Source: Vicinamibacterales bacterium (GTDB taxonomy: Bacteria > Acidobacteriota > Vicinamibacteria > Vicinamibacterales > Fen-181). From it: a stretch of 64,000 nt of DNA. The number at the start of each line of letters is the position of its first letter. Within the stretch, counting starts at the first letter, position 1. The stretch covers positions 1 to 64,000 of the forward strand of contig DASXVO010000040.1 of assembly GCA_036504215.1 (NCBI GenBank). The letters run 5' to 3'. The position numbers were made by a program, and so were the translations under genes. Of the stretch, positions 17,226 through 27,432 are shown in pieces. The notes beneath the pieces are model-generated. The model made no database searches and was not told the origin of the DNA. It worked only from the letters and a program-made list of their open reading frames with translations.

Positions 17226-19673
17226 CTACCGCCCGCTTTCCTTCCGGGCCTGCAGAAGCGCGGGAATTCCCGCATCCGCGTCTTCCAGAAAGATGAAGAA
17301 CTGGTCGTAGGCCTGGCGGCTGCCGGCCGCGTCGCCGGCCTTGGCGCGGGCGCGGGCCAGCTGCAACCAGGCCATCGGGTAGATGACCTGGCTTGGTACG
17401 ATCCCGCGGTGCGAGGTGAGGCGCTCGAACTCGCGAACGGCCTCCGCTGGACGGCCGGCGCCCAGGAGAATCAGGCCTCGCACGTAGGGCGGAAGGCCAC
17501 GGAACTGCGGGGCGAGGTCGTAGGGCCGGAGCGGCGCCATGAGTTCCAGGGCATCGTCGGTCCGGCCCTGTTGGTGGGCGATGAGCGCGCGAGCGATCGG
17601 CCTCGAGTCGGGATCGACGCCGGCCTCGAGGTCCGGAAGCGCCTGGTACTCGCGGACGAGTCGTTCTGCGGCGTCTGTCTGCCCGGCCAGGCCCAGGGCG
17701 ACCGCGGACCCAATCAGCGCGTGGCCGCTGCGGTTCGATTGAAGGATCGACGAGGTGATCGCGACGACTTCGGTCGTCCACCCGAGAAGTGCGCGACCGC
17801 GGGCTTCCTCGAAGGCAAGGGCGGCGGCGAGCGCCCGGTCGCCCCGGTCGCTGGCGCGCGTGCCACACTGGCGCCATAGGCGCGTCGAGGTTTCCACCTT
17901 CCCGCCGAACATCGCCATCCCACCCTGGTGACGCAGGAACGCCGATTCGGCAGCCGGTGTCGCGGCGGCCCATTCGAGCTGTCGCCTGAGCCCGTCGATG
18001 TCGCCCTGCACGAAGGCGATGTCCGACAGCACCAGGCGGGTCTGCACGTTCTCGCGTTGACGGGCAATCAACTGCTCGCCGGTCTGCTTTGCCTCGTCGA
18101 AGCGGTTGAGTCGCAGGAGAACCTCGGCCACCGTCGCGGTGGCCAGTGCATTGTCGGGATCCAGTCGGAGCGCTTCCCGCCCCTCGGCCAGTGCCTGGTC
18201 GAAGCGGCCAAGCTGCCCGTACAGGGACGCCAGTCCGACGCGCGGAACGGGACTGCGCGGAAACGCGTCGCGGGCCGCTTCGAGCGGACCAGTTGCCCTG
18301 ATGGGGTCGCGGGCCACCCAGTGGTAGTAGTCCGCCGTGATGTAGAGGCGCTCGACGGCACTCGCTCGGTCCCGCAGCGAGTAGGCTTTCTGCAGGGCAT
18401 CGAGCGCCTCACCGTAACGCCAGAGCGCGAGGAGCTGGGAGCCGAGCTTGACGTAGGCCAGCGCGAAGGTCGGGTCGAGTTCGACGGCGCGTTGATAGAG
18501 CCGAACCGCCTCCTCGTCCTGACCGCGCCCCTGCGCGCGCTCGGCGAGCGACAGTTCGTTCAGGGCTTCGATGGACGAGGTCGTCGCCTGCACGATGGGC
18601 ACGTCGTTGCGCCGAATCGAGGCGACCGACTCGCCGAGGTGCCGGCGGATGCCGGAGACCGCCTGGCCGAGGCCGGCCACGACCGCCTCCTTCCCGTCCA
18701 CCTCGAGTTGCTGCCGCGCCAGGACGTCCCCGGAGCGACAATTCAGGCCCTCGACGCCAATCAGATAGTGACGGCCGAGCGGCGTCAACGACACCACGAG
18801 CACCGCCTTGGCGCCGACGCGTTGACAGGCCTCCATGGCTATCGCACGGGTGATGGTGGCGTCCGGCGCCTGATTCATGAACCGCAGTTCGTCACGAATC
18901 CGCTGCTCGGAGACGACTCGCAGGTAGGGAGACTGCTCCAGTTGAACGGCCAGCGCCAGGCGCAACGCCTCGTCGAAGACCCGATCCCCCGTACCGTTCT
19001 CGACCGCGAGAACGACGGTGTCTTGTTCGCCAAGCGTGGTTCGCCAGGCGTACCACCAAACGGCGGTGGCCAGCGCCGCGACGAGAACGAGGGCAGCGCC
19101 AATCCATCCAAACCGTTGTCGTCGGACGAGTGCGGAGGCCCGCGACCGCTTCCCACCGACGAGTGGCACGGGCGTCCCGCCGGTCACAGGTGGCCCGCCG
19201 CCCGGTAGCGGTGGCGTCCCGCCCGCGAGCGGAGGTTCGGCGTTCGGTGGCGGGGGCGTCCCGCCCGCGAGGGGTGGCTCGCCGTTCGGTGGCATTGGCC
19301 ACTCGTCCGCCATCGGCACGAACCGCACCGGCGCGATCAACCGGTACCCCCGCTTCGGAATCGTCTCGATGACCCGCGAGTCTTGCGGGGCATCGCCGAA
19401 CACCTGGCGGAGTTCGGCCACACATCGCGTCAGCCCCGACTCCGCAATGAACTGCCCGGGCCAGACGGTCTCGAGGATCTCGTCCTTGCTGACCGTCTGC
19501 CCGGCACGTGACGCCAGGCAGACGAGCAGGTCGATCAACTGCGGACGCAGCCGCGTGACCGCGTCACCAACGCTCACACGCCCAAGGCTCGGCTGTACAA
19601 GCCAGTCCCCGATTGTGAAGTCATCGGCCGTTGGTGGCCGTTTGGCTGGCCGGTCGGTCAGAGTGGCCTCCAC
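17226..19673 (-). CDS. Membrane-anchored winged-helix/TPR transcriptional regulator (CadC-like)
   Basis: 815-residue regulator. An OmpR/PhoB-type winged helix lies at 20-115 (RLRPQLIDLLVCLASRAGQT, WPGQFIAESGLTRCVAELRQ, IETIPKRGYRL). A Pro/Gly-rich repetitive linker follows at 128-174, then a single membrane segment at 188-209 and an extracytoplasmic part. That part has an N-terminal alpha/beta domain resembling the TolB/adenylate-cyclase-type N domain (LAVENGTGD, ACQRVGAKAVLVVSL) and then about ten TPR-like repeats (YQRAVELDPTFALAYVKLGS; EALRLDPDNALATATVAEVL). It starts at GTG 19673 without a clear Shine-Dalgarno. It probably senses a periplasmic signal and activates transcription from the membrane. 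Targets unknown. Confidence 0.85.
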   Translation of the reverse strand: MEATLTDRPAKRPPTADDFTIGDWLVQPSLGRVSVGDAVTRLRPQLIDLLVCLASRAGQTVSKDEILETVWPGQFIAESGLTRCVAELRQVFGDAPQDSRVIETIPKRGYRLIAPVRFVPMADEWPMPPNGEPPLAGGTPPPPNAEPPLAGGTPPLPGGGPPVTGGTPVPLVGGKRSRASALVRRQRFGWIGAALVLVAALATAVWWYAWRTTLGEQDTVVLAVENGTGDRVFDEALRLALAVQLEQSPYLRVVSEQRIRDELRFMNQAPDATITRAIAMEACQRVGAKAVLVVSLTPLGRHYLIGVEGLNCRSGDVLARQQLEVDGKEAVVAGLGQAVSGIRRHLGESVASIRRNDVPIVQATTSSIEALNELSLAERAQGRGQDEEAVRLYQRAVELDPTFALAYVKLGSQLLALWRYGEALDALQKAYSLRDRASAVERLYITADYYHWVARDPIRATGPLEAARDAFPRSPVPRVGLASLYGQLGRFDQALAEGREALRLDPDNALATATVAEVLLRLNRFDEAKQTGEQLIARQRENVQTRLVLSDIAFVQGDIDGLRRQLEWAAATPAAESAFLRHQGGMAMFGGKVETSTRLWRQCGTRASDRGDRALAAALAFEEARGRALLGWTTEVVAITSSILQSNRSGHALIGSAVALGLAGQTDAAERLVREYQALPDLEAGVDPDSRPIARALIAHQQGRTDDALELMAPLRPYDLAPQFRGLPPYVRGLILLGAGRPAEAVREFERLTSHRGIVPSQVIYPMAWLQLARARAKAGDAAGSRQAYDQFFIFLEDADAGIPALLQARKESGR
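19152..19292 (-). repeat. Pro/Gly-rich degenerate tandem repeat in the regulator's linker
   Basis: The linker between the DNA-binding domain and the membrane helix repeats PPLAGGTPP-like units (NGEPPLAGGTPP, NAEPPLAGGTPP, GGGPPVTGGTPVP). The unit is about 13 residues, degenerate at DNA level. Such coding repeats can expand and contract, changing how far the DNA-binding head stands from the membrane. Confidence 0.7.
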
Positions 19674-19703
19674 CGCGAACGAAACGACGTTCTACCCTCG
19701 TGC

Positions 19704-20720
19704 CTATCGCGCCGGCTGATCGGGAAACCGCGCCCGAAGCCACACCAGCACTTCGGCGGATGCCGTCACCCGGCTGCTCCACCCCGGCGTCATGAACAGG
19801 TTCTCGTAGCGCACGGTCACGAACCTCTCCATCGACTCTGTCGCCCGGTAGAGATACAGGGGGTAGTTGTACACGGGGGGCAGTTGCACGGTCTCTGCTC
19901 TCGGCACGGTCGCGAGGATTGCCCCGGCGAGCGCCACCTGGTGCAGGTACACCTCGGTGCTCAGATCGCGACGGCAGATCTCCTTCACCGTCGGGTCGAT
20001 CGCCAATTGCTGGAAGCTCTCGAGCCAGCGTCGGAACACCTTCCGCTCGGGCCTGACGACGACGAGGCCGGCGCTGAAGTACGCGCGGATCTTCTCGGCG
20101 TCGAACGACGTGACCACCGGAAACACGGCTCGCTCCGAGATCCCGAGCCTCTTGTAGACGACGCTCCACAACTTGTCGGGAGGTTGCCCGTACGGCGAGC
20201 CAATCAACACCTGGTGCACCGGCACGTAGCCGACGCTCACCTCACGCGCCAGGATGCAGTCGGCCGGTTCCTTCAGAACGATCGTGTCCGGATCCATCCG
20301 GATCAGCAGGTCGCACGCCGAGTCGAGATCGATCTCGGCCTGCGCTGCGGCGAACACCTTGCCGGCGTACGGGAGCGACGAACCCTCGCTCCGAACGCGG
20401 ACCTGCCGCAACTCCACCTCGTTCACCTCGAAGCGGTGCAGGAGCACGGGGTCGGGAGCCCGCAATTCAGTCGGCACGTAGACGCGGATGCGGGCCGAGC
20501 GCCACCTGCCGCCGAACGTCCGAACGCTCTCGGCCAGGGCGAGGGCCGCGCGGCGTTCGGAATCGTTCTTGGCAAACGTCACGAACACCACGCGCGACGG
20601 ATCGATTGCGGCACCAACAACGGTGGGAATCGCAGTGCGGGAACCGGCGGCCGCCAGACTGGCGGCCAGCACGACACAGACCAGGACAACAGACGAAATG
20701 CGCACAGACGTCGCCTTCAT
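19704..20720 (-). CDS. Exported glycosyltransferase-like protein of unknown function
   Basis: 338 aa with a signal peptide or N-terminal anchor (residues 1-26). The body resembles a GT-A nucleotide-sugar fold: a starting strand VVFVTFAKND, alternating helices and strands, and DLLIRMDPDTIVL (137-149), where DPD could be a DxD metal motif. A conserved-looking cluster SFDAEKIRAYFSAGLVVVRP is in the second half. An exported GT-A protein is unusual because nucleotide sugars are cytoplasmic, so either the N-terminus is a membrane anchor facing inward or the fold is used differently. It is transcribed alone, followed by the large wHTH-TPR gene 30 nt later on the same strand. Confidence 0.5.
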   Translation of the reverse strand: MKATSVRISSVVLVCVVLAASLAAAGSRTAIPTVVGAAIDPSRVVFVTFAKNDSERRAALALAESVRTFGGRWRSARIRVYVPTELRAPDPVLLHRFEVNEVELRQVRVRSEGSSLPYAGKVFAAAQAEIDLDSACDLLIRMDPDTIVLKEPADCILAREVSVGYVPVHQVLIGSPYGQPPDKLWSVVYKRLGISERAVFPVVTSFDAEKIRAYFSAGLVVVRPERKVFRRWLESFQQLAIDPTVKEICRRDLSTEVYLHQVALAGAILATVPRAETVQLPPVYNYPLYLYRATESMERFVTVRYENLFMTPGWSSRVTASAEVLVWLRARFPDQPAR

Positions 20721-20911
20721 ACCACAGTAGTCTACGAGGCGCCTACGCCCCTCGTCCTTCGGTAGATCCGCAGTTTACGCTACGAAAAGCCTCTGGACCA
20801 CGGATCTACACGAACTTACACGGAGATCGACGACGACGACGACGCGGAGGCACCGAGGCTCCAGCTCTCCCGCCCTTTGCGATCGGTTCGCGACCGCGGC
20901 AGGGACCCGTC

Positions 20912-23900
20912 CTACTGCTTCGAACCCGCGTCCAGTGTCCCCGCCACCCAGTCGAGGTTGACCCGGGCGACGCGGTAGTCGCGCTGAGCGCGGGCCAGAT
21001 TGTAACGCGCGTTGGTCAGGTTCAACTCGGCGTCCTGGACCTCGAGCCGCGTCTTGACGCCCAATTCGAAGCCTTTCTCCGCCAGGAACAGCAACTTCTC
21101 CGCCTGCGTGACAGTACTGCCCATCGCGGTCACGATCTCGGACGCCTCGCGCACGGCGTCGAGCGCGGTGACCGTTTCGAGCGTCATCGAGTCCTTGAGC
21201 TTGAGTTCGTCGAAACTCAGTCTGACGAGGTCGCTTTGTGCCTGCGCGACGCGGCCCTTGGTCCTCCACCCGTCGAAGATCGGCACGGTGGCGAACACAC
21301 CGGCGTTCCACGTGGTGCCCGACGAGGAGACAGACGGCAGGCCCAGACGCTTCTTGCCCCAGCCGGCTGCAGCGTCGATCCGCGGCTTGTTGCCCGCTTT
21401 CGCGATGGTGACGAGTTCCCCGTAGATTCCGCGCTGGCTGTCGATCACTCCCAGTTCCGGCCGGTTGGCCAGGGCGGACTTCAGGACCTCACCGTACGAC
21501 GGCGCGGGTTGCAGAGCCGTGTCGAGCGTGCCCGTGGCATCCACCTCGGTTGTCGTCTCCGCCAGCAGGAACCCCAGCCGGCGCCGCGCCACGCGAATCA
21601 GGTTCTGCGCCCGAATGACGCCGGGTTTCGCGTTCTCGACGGCAACCTGCGCCGCGAGCACATCGTAGTCGGTGGCGGTTCCAACGGTCTGACGCCTGGT
21701 CGTCTCTTCCAGGTGACGTGTCCGCTGTGCCAGGTCCTGCTCGGCGATCGTCGCGAGTTCGCGCGCCGCGAGCACGTCCCAGAAGGCCGTGGTCACGTCC
21801 TTCACCACCGCCTGGCGGAACAGCCGCAGTTGATGGTCGGCGTACTGGAAGCCCAGCTTGGCGGCCCGGATCGCCGCACCCACCTGCCCCCACGTGAACA
21901 GCACCTGGGTGACCTTGAAGTCGGCGACGGCGATGTCCTGCCGTCCGCCGAAGATTTCGGTGAGGTCGGTCGTGGAGCCCGAGCTGCCGCCGGTCGGTCC
22001 CCCGCCCATCGAGAACCCCTTGAAGAGGTCGGCCTGGCTGTTGTCGAAGTTCCTGATGAAGCTCGCGGCGAACGTGCCCTGCGGCAGCGCGCTCGCACGC
22101 TCCTCCATGTACTTCCCCTGGACCCACTTCTGATACTCGATAGCCTTCTGGATGTCGCGGTTCTGGGCGGCCGCGATTGCCAGCGCCTGTTCGAGCGTGA
22201 GCACCTTCGTTCCCGTCATGCCGGAGACCGCCCTGGCCTGGACCTGGGCGGCGATCGACGCCTTCGCGGGGGATTCCTGCGCCGCGACCGGCGTGGCATC
22301 GGCCGACACCAGCAGCGCGAGAATCACGGCCGTCGCGACCGCGACCTTCTGGTGCTTCCGCAGGTGCCTCCCGAACCACTCCGCGATGTCATCGAGGATC
22401 GTGTAGACGACCGGGACCACGATGAGCGTCAGCAGCGTCGAGGTGATCAGCCCGCCGACGACGGCCCGGGCCATCGGCGCGCGGAACTCCGCGCCTTCAC
22501 CCATGGCGAAGAACAACGGCAGCATGCCGAAGATCATCGCCGAGGTCGTCATCATGATCGGCCGGAGTCTCGTGCGACCCGCGGTGATGAGCGCGGTTCG
22601 ACGATCCATCCCGCGCGACCGCAGCACCTTGGTGTAGTCCACCAGCAGGATGGCGTTCTTCGTGACGAGGCCCATGAGCATGATCAAGCCGATGAGCGAC
22701 ATGATGTTGATCGTGTCGCCGGTGATCAGCAGCGTGCCCGCCATGCCCACGATCGACAGTGGCAGCGACAGCATGATGGCGAGCGGATCGACGAACGACT
22801 CGAACTGTGCCGCCAGGATCAGGTAGACGAAGATCACGGCGAGCAGCAGCGCTTCGGCCATGTAGCCGAACGACTCGATCATCATCTCCGTGTCGCCGCC
22901 CTGGACCAGCGTGTAGCCGGGCGCCATGTTGAGCGTCTCGCCGGCCTTGATGGCCAGGTTGCCCGCGGTTCCGAGGGGCAGGCGGTCGAGGTTCGCGTCG
23001 ACGGTCACCTGCCGCATGAGGTCGCGCCGGTTGATCTCGGCCGGCGACACGGTGCGGCTGAAAGTCACCAGATCGGCCAGCGGCACGAGCGCCGTGCCCT
23101 GCGCTCCGGGCACGGTCACCTTCAGATCGTTGATCTGGTTGACGTCGGCGCGCAGCGACTGCGGCAACCGGACGCGCACGTTGACCGCCTCTCCTTCCTC
23201 GTCTTCGTACGTCGAAACCGCCTGCCCGCCAACCAGCAGCGCAACCGTGTTGGCCACGGCCCCGCTCCCCAGCCCCGATGCGGCCGCGCGCTGGCGGTTC
23301 ACCACGAGACGATACTCCGGCAGGTCCTGTTCCATCGTCGCCTCGATGTCCACGATTCCCGGGATCTTGTACATCTCCTGCTTGAGCTGCGCCGCGTACT
23401 TCTTGAGCGTGGCGATGTCGTCGCCCCGGACGGCGACGGCAAGGGGCTTCTGGAACGACGACGGATCCTCCAGGAAGTTGAGCACCACGCCGGGGATCTT
23501 CTCCAGCCGCACCCGCGCGTCGTGCATGAACACTTTCAGCGTCCGATCCCGCTCATTCTTCGGCACCAGCTTGACGAACACCATCGCGTCGCGCACGGTG
23601 TCGGCGTCGCCCGCACCGATCGACGCGTAGGTGTACTGCACTTCCTTGAACTCGGAGAGTCCCTTGAGCACGGCCTCGAGCCGGCCGCGCGTCTCGTCGA
23701 TGGACGACCCGGGGGCGCTCTTGAACTTCACCGCGAACTCACCCTGGTCCATCGGCGTCATGAACTCCGTCTGGAGGATGGCGAACACGCCCAGGCCCGC
23801 GACAAACGTCGCCAGCGCCATCGCCACGACGGTCTTGCGGTGGTCGAGCGCCCACCCGATGACCCCTTTGTACCGTTCCGCCATCCGTTCGAACCAGTTG

Positions 23901-25429
23901 TTGAACCCGTCGAGCAGCCGCTGCAGCCAGTTGCGGTGCCCCGCCCGTTCGATGTCCGGATCGTGCCATCGTGACGACAGCATCGGGTCCAGCGTGAACG
24001 ACACGAACAGCGAGACGAGCACCGCGAAGGCCACCGTCAGGCCGAACTGGTAGAAGAACCGGCCCATGATGCCCTTCATGAACGCCACGGGCAGGAACAC
24101 CGCGATGATCGACATCGAGGTGGACAGTACGGCGAGGCCGATCTCGGCCGTGCCCTCGCGGGCGGCCTCGAAGTGATCCTGTCCCCGCTCCAGGTGCCGG
24201 ACGATGTTCTCCCGGACGACGATCGCATCGTCGATCAGGAGCCCGATGGCGAGCGACAGGGCCATCAGCGTCAGCGTGTTGATCGTCATGTTGAGGAAGT
24301 ACATGACGATGAACGACGAGATGACCGAAATCGGGAGGGTGAGTCCGGTGATGACCGTCGAGCGCCAGGAATTGAGGAAGAAGAAGACGATGACGATCGT
24401 GAGGAAGCCACCCAGTACCAGGGTGTTGTAGACGTCGGAGACCGACTCGCGGATGAATGAGGACGTGTCCCGTACGATCGTGATCTCCGTGCCCGGAGGC
24501 ATCTCCTTCTGCAGCGTGTCCACCGCGGCACGGACCGCATCCACGACCGTGACGGTGTTCGCCTTGGTCTGCTTCGTGATGTCGATCGCAACCGCCGGCT
24601 TGCCGCTGATGAGCGCGAGCGACCGCTGCTCCTCGACGCCGTCATCGATGGTGGCGATGTCACCGAGCGTAATCGGCTGACCCGCGCGGCGGGCGATGAC
24701 CATCTCGCGGTACTGCGCCGCGTCGCGTGGCTTCCCGCTGATACGGAGCGGGATCTCGGTGACGCCCTGCGTCAAGCGGCCGAGCGGCGTGTTGACGTTC
24801 TCGGACGCGAGGCCTCCCACCACTTCGTCCACGCCCATCCCGAGCGCCGCGAGCCGGGCGGGATCGAGGTTGACGCCGATCTCGCGTTTCGACGAACCGA
24901 TCAGCTTGGCCTTGGCGACGCCAGGGATGCTCTCGAGGCGCCGCTTGATCCGCCGGTCGGCCAGCGTCGAGAGTTCGCGCGGCGCCAAGGTCTTGGACCG
25001 GACGGCGAGCGAGATGATCGGCATCGCGTTGAAGTCGAACTTCTGGATGACGGGCTCCTTCATCCCGTCGGGCAGCTCACGCCGCACGCCGTTGATCTTC
25101 GCCCGCGCTTCCTGCGAGACGTCGTTGACCTTGACCTCGAGGTTGAACTCGACGATGACGGACGAGAGCCCTTCGCGCGAGATCGAGTCGACGTGCTTGA
25201 CCCCCGCGATCGGGTTCACCGCCTCCTCGATCTTCTTGCTCACCTCGCGCTCGACCGTTTCGGGCGAGGCGCCGGGGTATTCCGTGATGATCGACAGCAC
25301 GGGAATCTCGACGTCCGGCATCATGTCGATGGGCAGCCGCCGGACCGAGAAGATCCCGAGCGTCACCAGCGTGAGGATCATCACGGTGGCGACGACCGGT
25401 CGTTTGATCGACAGGTTGGAGAGGAACAT
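20912..25429 (-). CDS. RND efflux pump fused to TolC-type outer-membrane channel
   Basis: One 1505-residue frame encodes an HAE-1/AcrB-like inner-membrane proton antiporter (1-1020) and a complete TolC-type outer-membrane factor (1051-1505). RND signatures: [13 protein letters not shown] with D400/D401 in TM4, [12 protein letters not shown] with K924 in TM10, twelve membrane segments and two porter domains. After TM12 there is a short basic stretch (GRHLRKHQK), a hydrophobic segment 1028-1044 and ATPVAA-QE, which looks like an internal signal peptide with a signal-peptidase I site near 1050. The OMF part has the usual two repeats ([46 protein letters not shown]). The stop of the upstream adaptor gene is 3 nt away, so the tripartite pump is made from two ORFs. 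Drug-type substrates are likely, but unproven. Confidence 0.92.
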   Translation of the reverse strand: MFLSNLSIKRPVVATVMILTLVTLGIFSVRRLPIDMMPDVEIPVLSIITEYPGASPETVEREVSKKIEEAVNPIAGVKHVDSISREGLSSVIVEFNLEVKVNDVSQEARAKINGVRRELPDGMKEPVIQKFDFNAMPIISLAVRSKTLAPRELSTLADRRIKRRLESIPGVAKAKLIGSSKREIGVNLDPARLAALGMGVDEVVGGLASENVNTPLGRLTQGVTEIPLRISGKPRDAAQYREMVIARRAGQPITLGDIATIDDGVEEQRSLALISGKPAVAIDITKQTKANTVTVVDAVRAAVDTLQKEMPPGTEITIVRDTSSFIRESVSDVYNTLVLGGFLTIVIVFFFLNSWRSTVITGLTLPISVISSFIVMYFLNMTINTLTLMALSLAIGLLIDDAIVVRENIVRHLERGQDHFEAAREGTAEIGLAVLSTSMSIIAVFLPVAFMKGIMGRFFYQFGLTVAFAVLVSLFVSFTLDPMLSSRWHDPDIERAGHRNWLQRLLDGFNNWFERMAERYKGVIGWALDHRKTVVAMALATFVAGLGVFAILQTEFMTPMDQGEFAVKFKSAPGSSIDETRGRLEAVLKGLSEFKEVQYTYASIGAGDADTVRDAMVFVKLVPKNERDRTLKVFMHDARVRLEKIPGVVLNFLEDPSSFQKPLAVAVRGDDIATLKKYAAQLKQEMYKIPGIVDIEATMEQDLPEYRLVVNRQRAAASGLGSGAVANTVALLVGGQAVSTYEDEEGEAVNVRVRLPQSLRADVNQINDLKVTVPGAQGTALVPLADLVTFSRTVSPAEINRRDLMRQVTVDANLDRLPLGTAGNLAIKAGETLNMAPGYTLVQGGDTEMMIESFGYMAEALLLAVIFVYLILAAQFESFVDPLAIMLSLPLSIVGMAGTLLITGDTINIMSLIGLIMLMGLVTKNAILLVDYTKVLRSRGMDRRTALITAGRTRLRPIMMTTSAMIFGMLPLFFAMGEGAEFRAPMARAVVGGLITSTLLTLIVVPVVYTILDDIAEWFGRHLRKHQKVAVATAVILALLVSADATPVAAQESPAKASIAAQVQARAVSGMTGTKVLTLEQALAIAAAQNRDIQKAIEYQKWVQGKYMEERASALPQGTFAASFIRNFDNSQADLFKGFSMGGGPTGGSSGSTTDLTEIFGGRQDIAVADFKVTQVLFTWGQVGAAIRAAKLGFQYADHQLRLFRQAVVKDVTTAFWDVLAARELATIAEQDLAQRTRHLEETTRRQTVGTATDYDVLAAQVAVENAKPGVIRAQNLIRVARRRLGFLLAETTTEVDATGTLDTALQPAPSYGEVLKSALANRPELGVIDSQRGIYGELVTIAKAGNKPRIDAAAGWGKKRLGLPSVSSSGTTWNAGVFATVPIFDGWRTKGRVAQAQSDLVRLSFDELKLKDSMTLETVTALDAVREASEIVTAMGSTVTQAEKLLFLAEKGFELGVKTRLEVQDAELNLTNARYNLARAQRDYRVARVNLDWVAGTLDAGSKQ

Positions 25430-25432
25430 GAC

Positions 25433-26557
25433 CTAGACCCCCTCGCCCTTGACCACCGCCACGCGATCGCCGGGCTTCAACGAGAATCCGCCGCGGGTGA
25501 CGACCTGCTCACCCGACTGCAGCCCGGACACGATTTCGACGAACGGGCCACTGGTCATCCCGAGTTTCACCGCCCGCTTGTCCGCCTGGTCGCCGCGAAC
25601 GACGAAGAGTTCGGCGGCCTGCTGCTCGACGTTCCAGTTCACGAGGGCCTCGCGCGGAACCTGGAGCACACCCGCACGGTTGCCGACGACGATGTGGCCC
25701 TTGACGAAGGCGCCGCCCTTCAGCGATCCGTCGCTGTTGGTCACTTCGGCGATCACCTTGGCCGAGCGCGTCGCTTCGTCGATCGCCGGGTTGATGAACA
25801 TCACCCTGCCGGTGAAGGTCCGTCCGGGCAGCGAGTCGGTCGCGAACTCGAGCGGCTGTCCGACCTTCACCATCGCGAGCCGCGAGGAGGGCACGGACAC
25901 GGTGAGGTCGAGCACGCGATTGTCGACGATGCGGAACATCGGACTGTTTCCACCCATGTTCTCGACGCGGTCGCCGACGCTCACGCCGCGCAGCGCCACC
26001 ACGCCGTTCATCGGTGCCGCGAGGAGGGACTTGGCCAGACGCGTCTGGGCGGTGCGCACCTGCGCCCGTGCGGCCGACACACCGGCTTCGGCGGCTTCGA
26101 CGGCCGACTTCGCCTCGTCGAAACTCTGCGGCGTGATGAGGCCGTACTGCTTGAGCTGCTGGGCCCGGTCGAACTCGCGACGGGCGCGCGCCTCGGCCAC
26201 TCTGGCCTGCCCCTCCTGGGCCTTCAGCGCCTCGATGCCGGCTTCGGTTTCGGTCGTGTCGAGCCGGGCGAGCTTGTCGCCTTTCTTCACGGGAACCCAC
26301 TCGGTGACGTAGACGGCGGTGACGATCCCAGTGACCTCCGACTTGACGTCGGCGGCGAACTTCGGTGCCAGTGTCCCGACGACCTCCACATCGTCGCGCA
26401 GGTCCGCCGGCGCGGCGGTGGCCACGGTCACGGCGACGGGCGGCCGGCCAGTCTGGAGTTGCGGCTGCGGTTGGCCGCCTGCCTTGGAACACGAAGCTCC
26501 CGCGACGACCGTCGCGCCGAGCAAGAGCAAATGAATAGTGCGAGTCTTCCGTGTCAT
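25433..26557 (-). CDS. RND efflux periplasmic adaptor (membrane fusion protein), probable lipoprotein
   Basis: 374-residue AcrA/MexA-like adaptor linking the RND pump to its outer-membrane channel. N-terminal signal with cysteine in VVAGASCSK, a somewhat atypical lipobox. The barrel-sandwich start is VEVVGTLAPKFAADVKSEVT, then a helical hairpin (EAGIEALKAQEGQARVAEAR through about 140 residues), the returning half AAPMNGVVALRGVSVGDRVE, a beta-barrel domain and the membrane-proximal domain. I prefer the ATG at 26557 (AAGGAG 7 nt upstream), which overlaps the TetR stop as TGATG; a GTG one codon earlier is also possible. Order is tetR-adaptor-pump/OMF, all coupled. Confidence 0.9.
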   Translation of the reverse strand: MTRKTRTIHLLLLGATVVAGASCSKAGGQPQPQLQTGRPPVAVTVATAAPADLRDDVEVVGTLAPKFAADVKSEVTGIVTAVYVTEWVPVKKGDKLARLDTTETEAGIEALKAQEGQARVAEARARREFDRAQQLKQYGLITPQSFDEAKSAVEAAEAGVSAARAQVRTAQTRLAKSLLAAPMNGVVALRGVSVGDRVENMGGNSPMFRIVDNRVLDLTVSVPSSRLAMVKVGQPLEFATDSLPGRTFTGRVMFINPAIDEATRSAKVIAEVTNSDGSLKGGAFVKGHIVVGNRAGVLQVPREALVNWNVEQQAAELFVVRGDQADKRAVKLGMTSGPFVEIVSGLQSGEQVVTRGGFSLKPGDRVAVVKGEGV

Positions 26558-27216
26558 CACCGTTCTCCTTGTTCCCGTCGCTCTACCAAGAGACCGTCAC
26601 AGACGATATCGAGCACGCGGTGCAGGCGGCTTCCGTCGAGGGGTGGAAACTCCGGGTGCATCTGGTGGGCCGCGCACGCCCCGACGATTCCCATCAAGGC
26701 GAGGGCCGCATCGGCAGGATCGACGGAGCGGACCTCCCCGGCGCGCAGTCCGTCCTCGTAGATCCGGCATAGCGCGTCGAGCAGACCGCGGTCGAACACC
26801 GAGAAGTTGAAGTTGGGCACCCCTTCGGCCGGCCCGTGGAACAAGGAGTGCGCCACGCGAACGACCGGAATGTGCTCCACGAAGAGCGCGTTCAGTTCGT
26901 CGTAGAGCCCGGTCAATCGGTCGCGAGTCGTTCCCTGGCGCGCGGTCGCCCGCTCCATCGCCGCCATGAATTCGCGCGCTGCGTCTTCGAGGATCGCGGT
27001 GATCAGCCCTTCCTTGTTCCCGAAGTGGTAGTACAAGGCGGGTTTCGTCACATTTGCGAGCTCGACAATTTCGCGAACGGATGCCGCGGCGTAGCCCTTG
27101 CGGTCGAACACGCGGACGGCTGCCCGTAGAAGCCGGGTTCTGGTGTGTTCGTCCTGTTCAGAGGGTGCCACGACTGAAATGTCCGGCTGGCGTTCTTCTG
27201 GATCTGGTGTATTCAT
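26557..27216 (-). CDS. TetR/AcrR-family repressor of the RND operon
   Basis: Repressor with an N-terminal helix-turn-helix (LLRAAVRVFDRKGYAAASVR, EIVELANVTKPALYYHFGNK, EGLITAILEDAA) and a helical ligand-binding C-terminus including a TetR_C-like segment. I start it at the ATG at 27216 (219 aa); the open frame reaches 27273, but that extension would run through the operator. It is the first gene of the efflux operon and overlaps the adaptor gene, so it should autoregulate. Two palindromes of one consensus lie 18 and 136 bp upstream. The effector is unknown; for such operons it is usually a pump substrate. Confidence 0.9.
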   Translation of the reverse strand: MNTPDPEERQPDISVVAPSEQDEHTRTRLLRAAVRVFDRKGYAAASVREIVELANVTKPALYYHFGNKEGLITAILEDAAREFMAAMERATARQGTTRDRLTGLYDELNALFVEHIPVVRVAHSLFHGPAEGVPNFNFSVFDRGLLDALCRIYEDGLRAGEVRSVDPADAALALMGIVGACAAHQMHPEFPPLDGSRLHRVLDIVCDGLLVERREQGER

Positions 27217-27233
27217 CGCTCTTGCATTGGACG

Positions 27234-27249
27234 TAGCTACCGGTAGGTA
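27234..27249 (-). promoter_or_regulatory. TetR operator candidate, proximal site
   Basis: TAGCTACCGGTAGGTA differs by one base from the perfect 16-bp palindrome TACCTACCGGTAGGTA and contains the exact 10-bp palindrome CTACCGGTAG. It lies 18 bp upstream of the tetR ATG. A second copy with a different single mismatch occurs 118 bp further up. Binding by the adjacent TetR protein is inferred. Confidence 0.7.
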
Positions 27250-27351
27250 AGTTCCAAAACGGCTGACAATCAATGGTCGGGGGTCGAAGGCAGGCAGCAG
27301 ACCGCTGGCGGATTGAGTCGTGCGCTTGTGTTCACTACCCGGGCAATGTAA

Positions 27352-27367
27352 TACCGACCGGTAGGTA
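27352..27367 (-). promoter_or_regulatory. TetR operator candidate, distal site
   Basis: TACCGACCGGTAGGTA, again one base away from the palindrome TACCTACCGGTAGGTA. Starts are spaced 118 bp from the proximal site. Its position between the tetR gene and the end of the next upstream gene suggests that it covers or borders the operon promoter. The two sites together make chance occurrence unlikely. Confidence 0.68.
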
Positions 27368-27432
27368 GCTTACCATAACCGGCCACGGACCCGGGAAGCC
27401 CATTGGGAACCTGGGGCCAGTTGACGGTTGTC

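Noticed and set aside
20606-23974. A 1122-codon plus-strand frame opposite the RND-TolC gene
   Set aside because: It lies entirely over conserved minus-strand RND and OMF sequence and reads as low-complexity Arg/His/Asp text with no family pattern.
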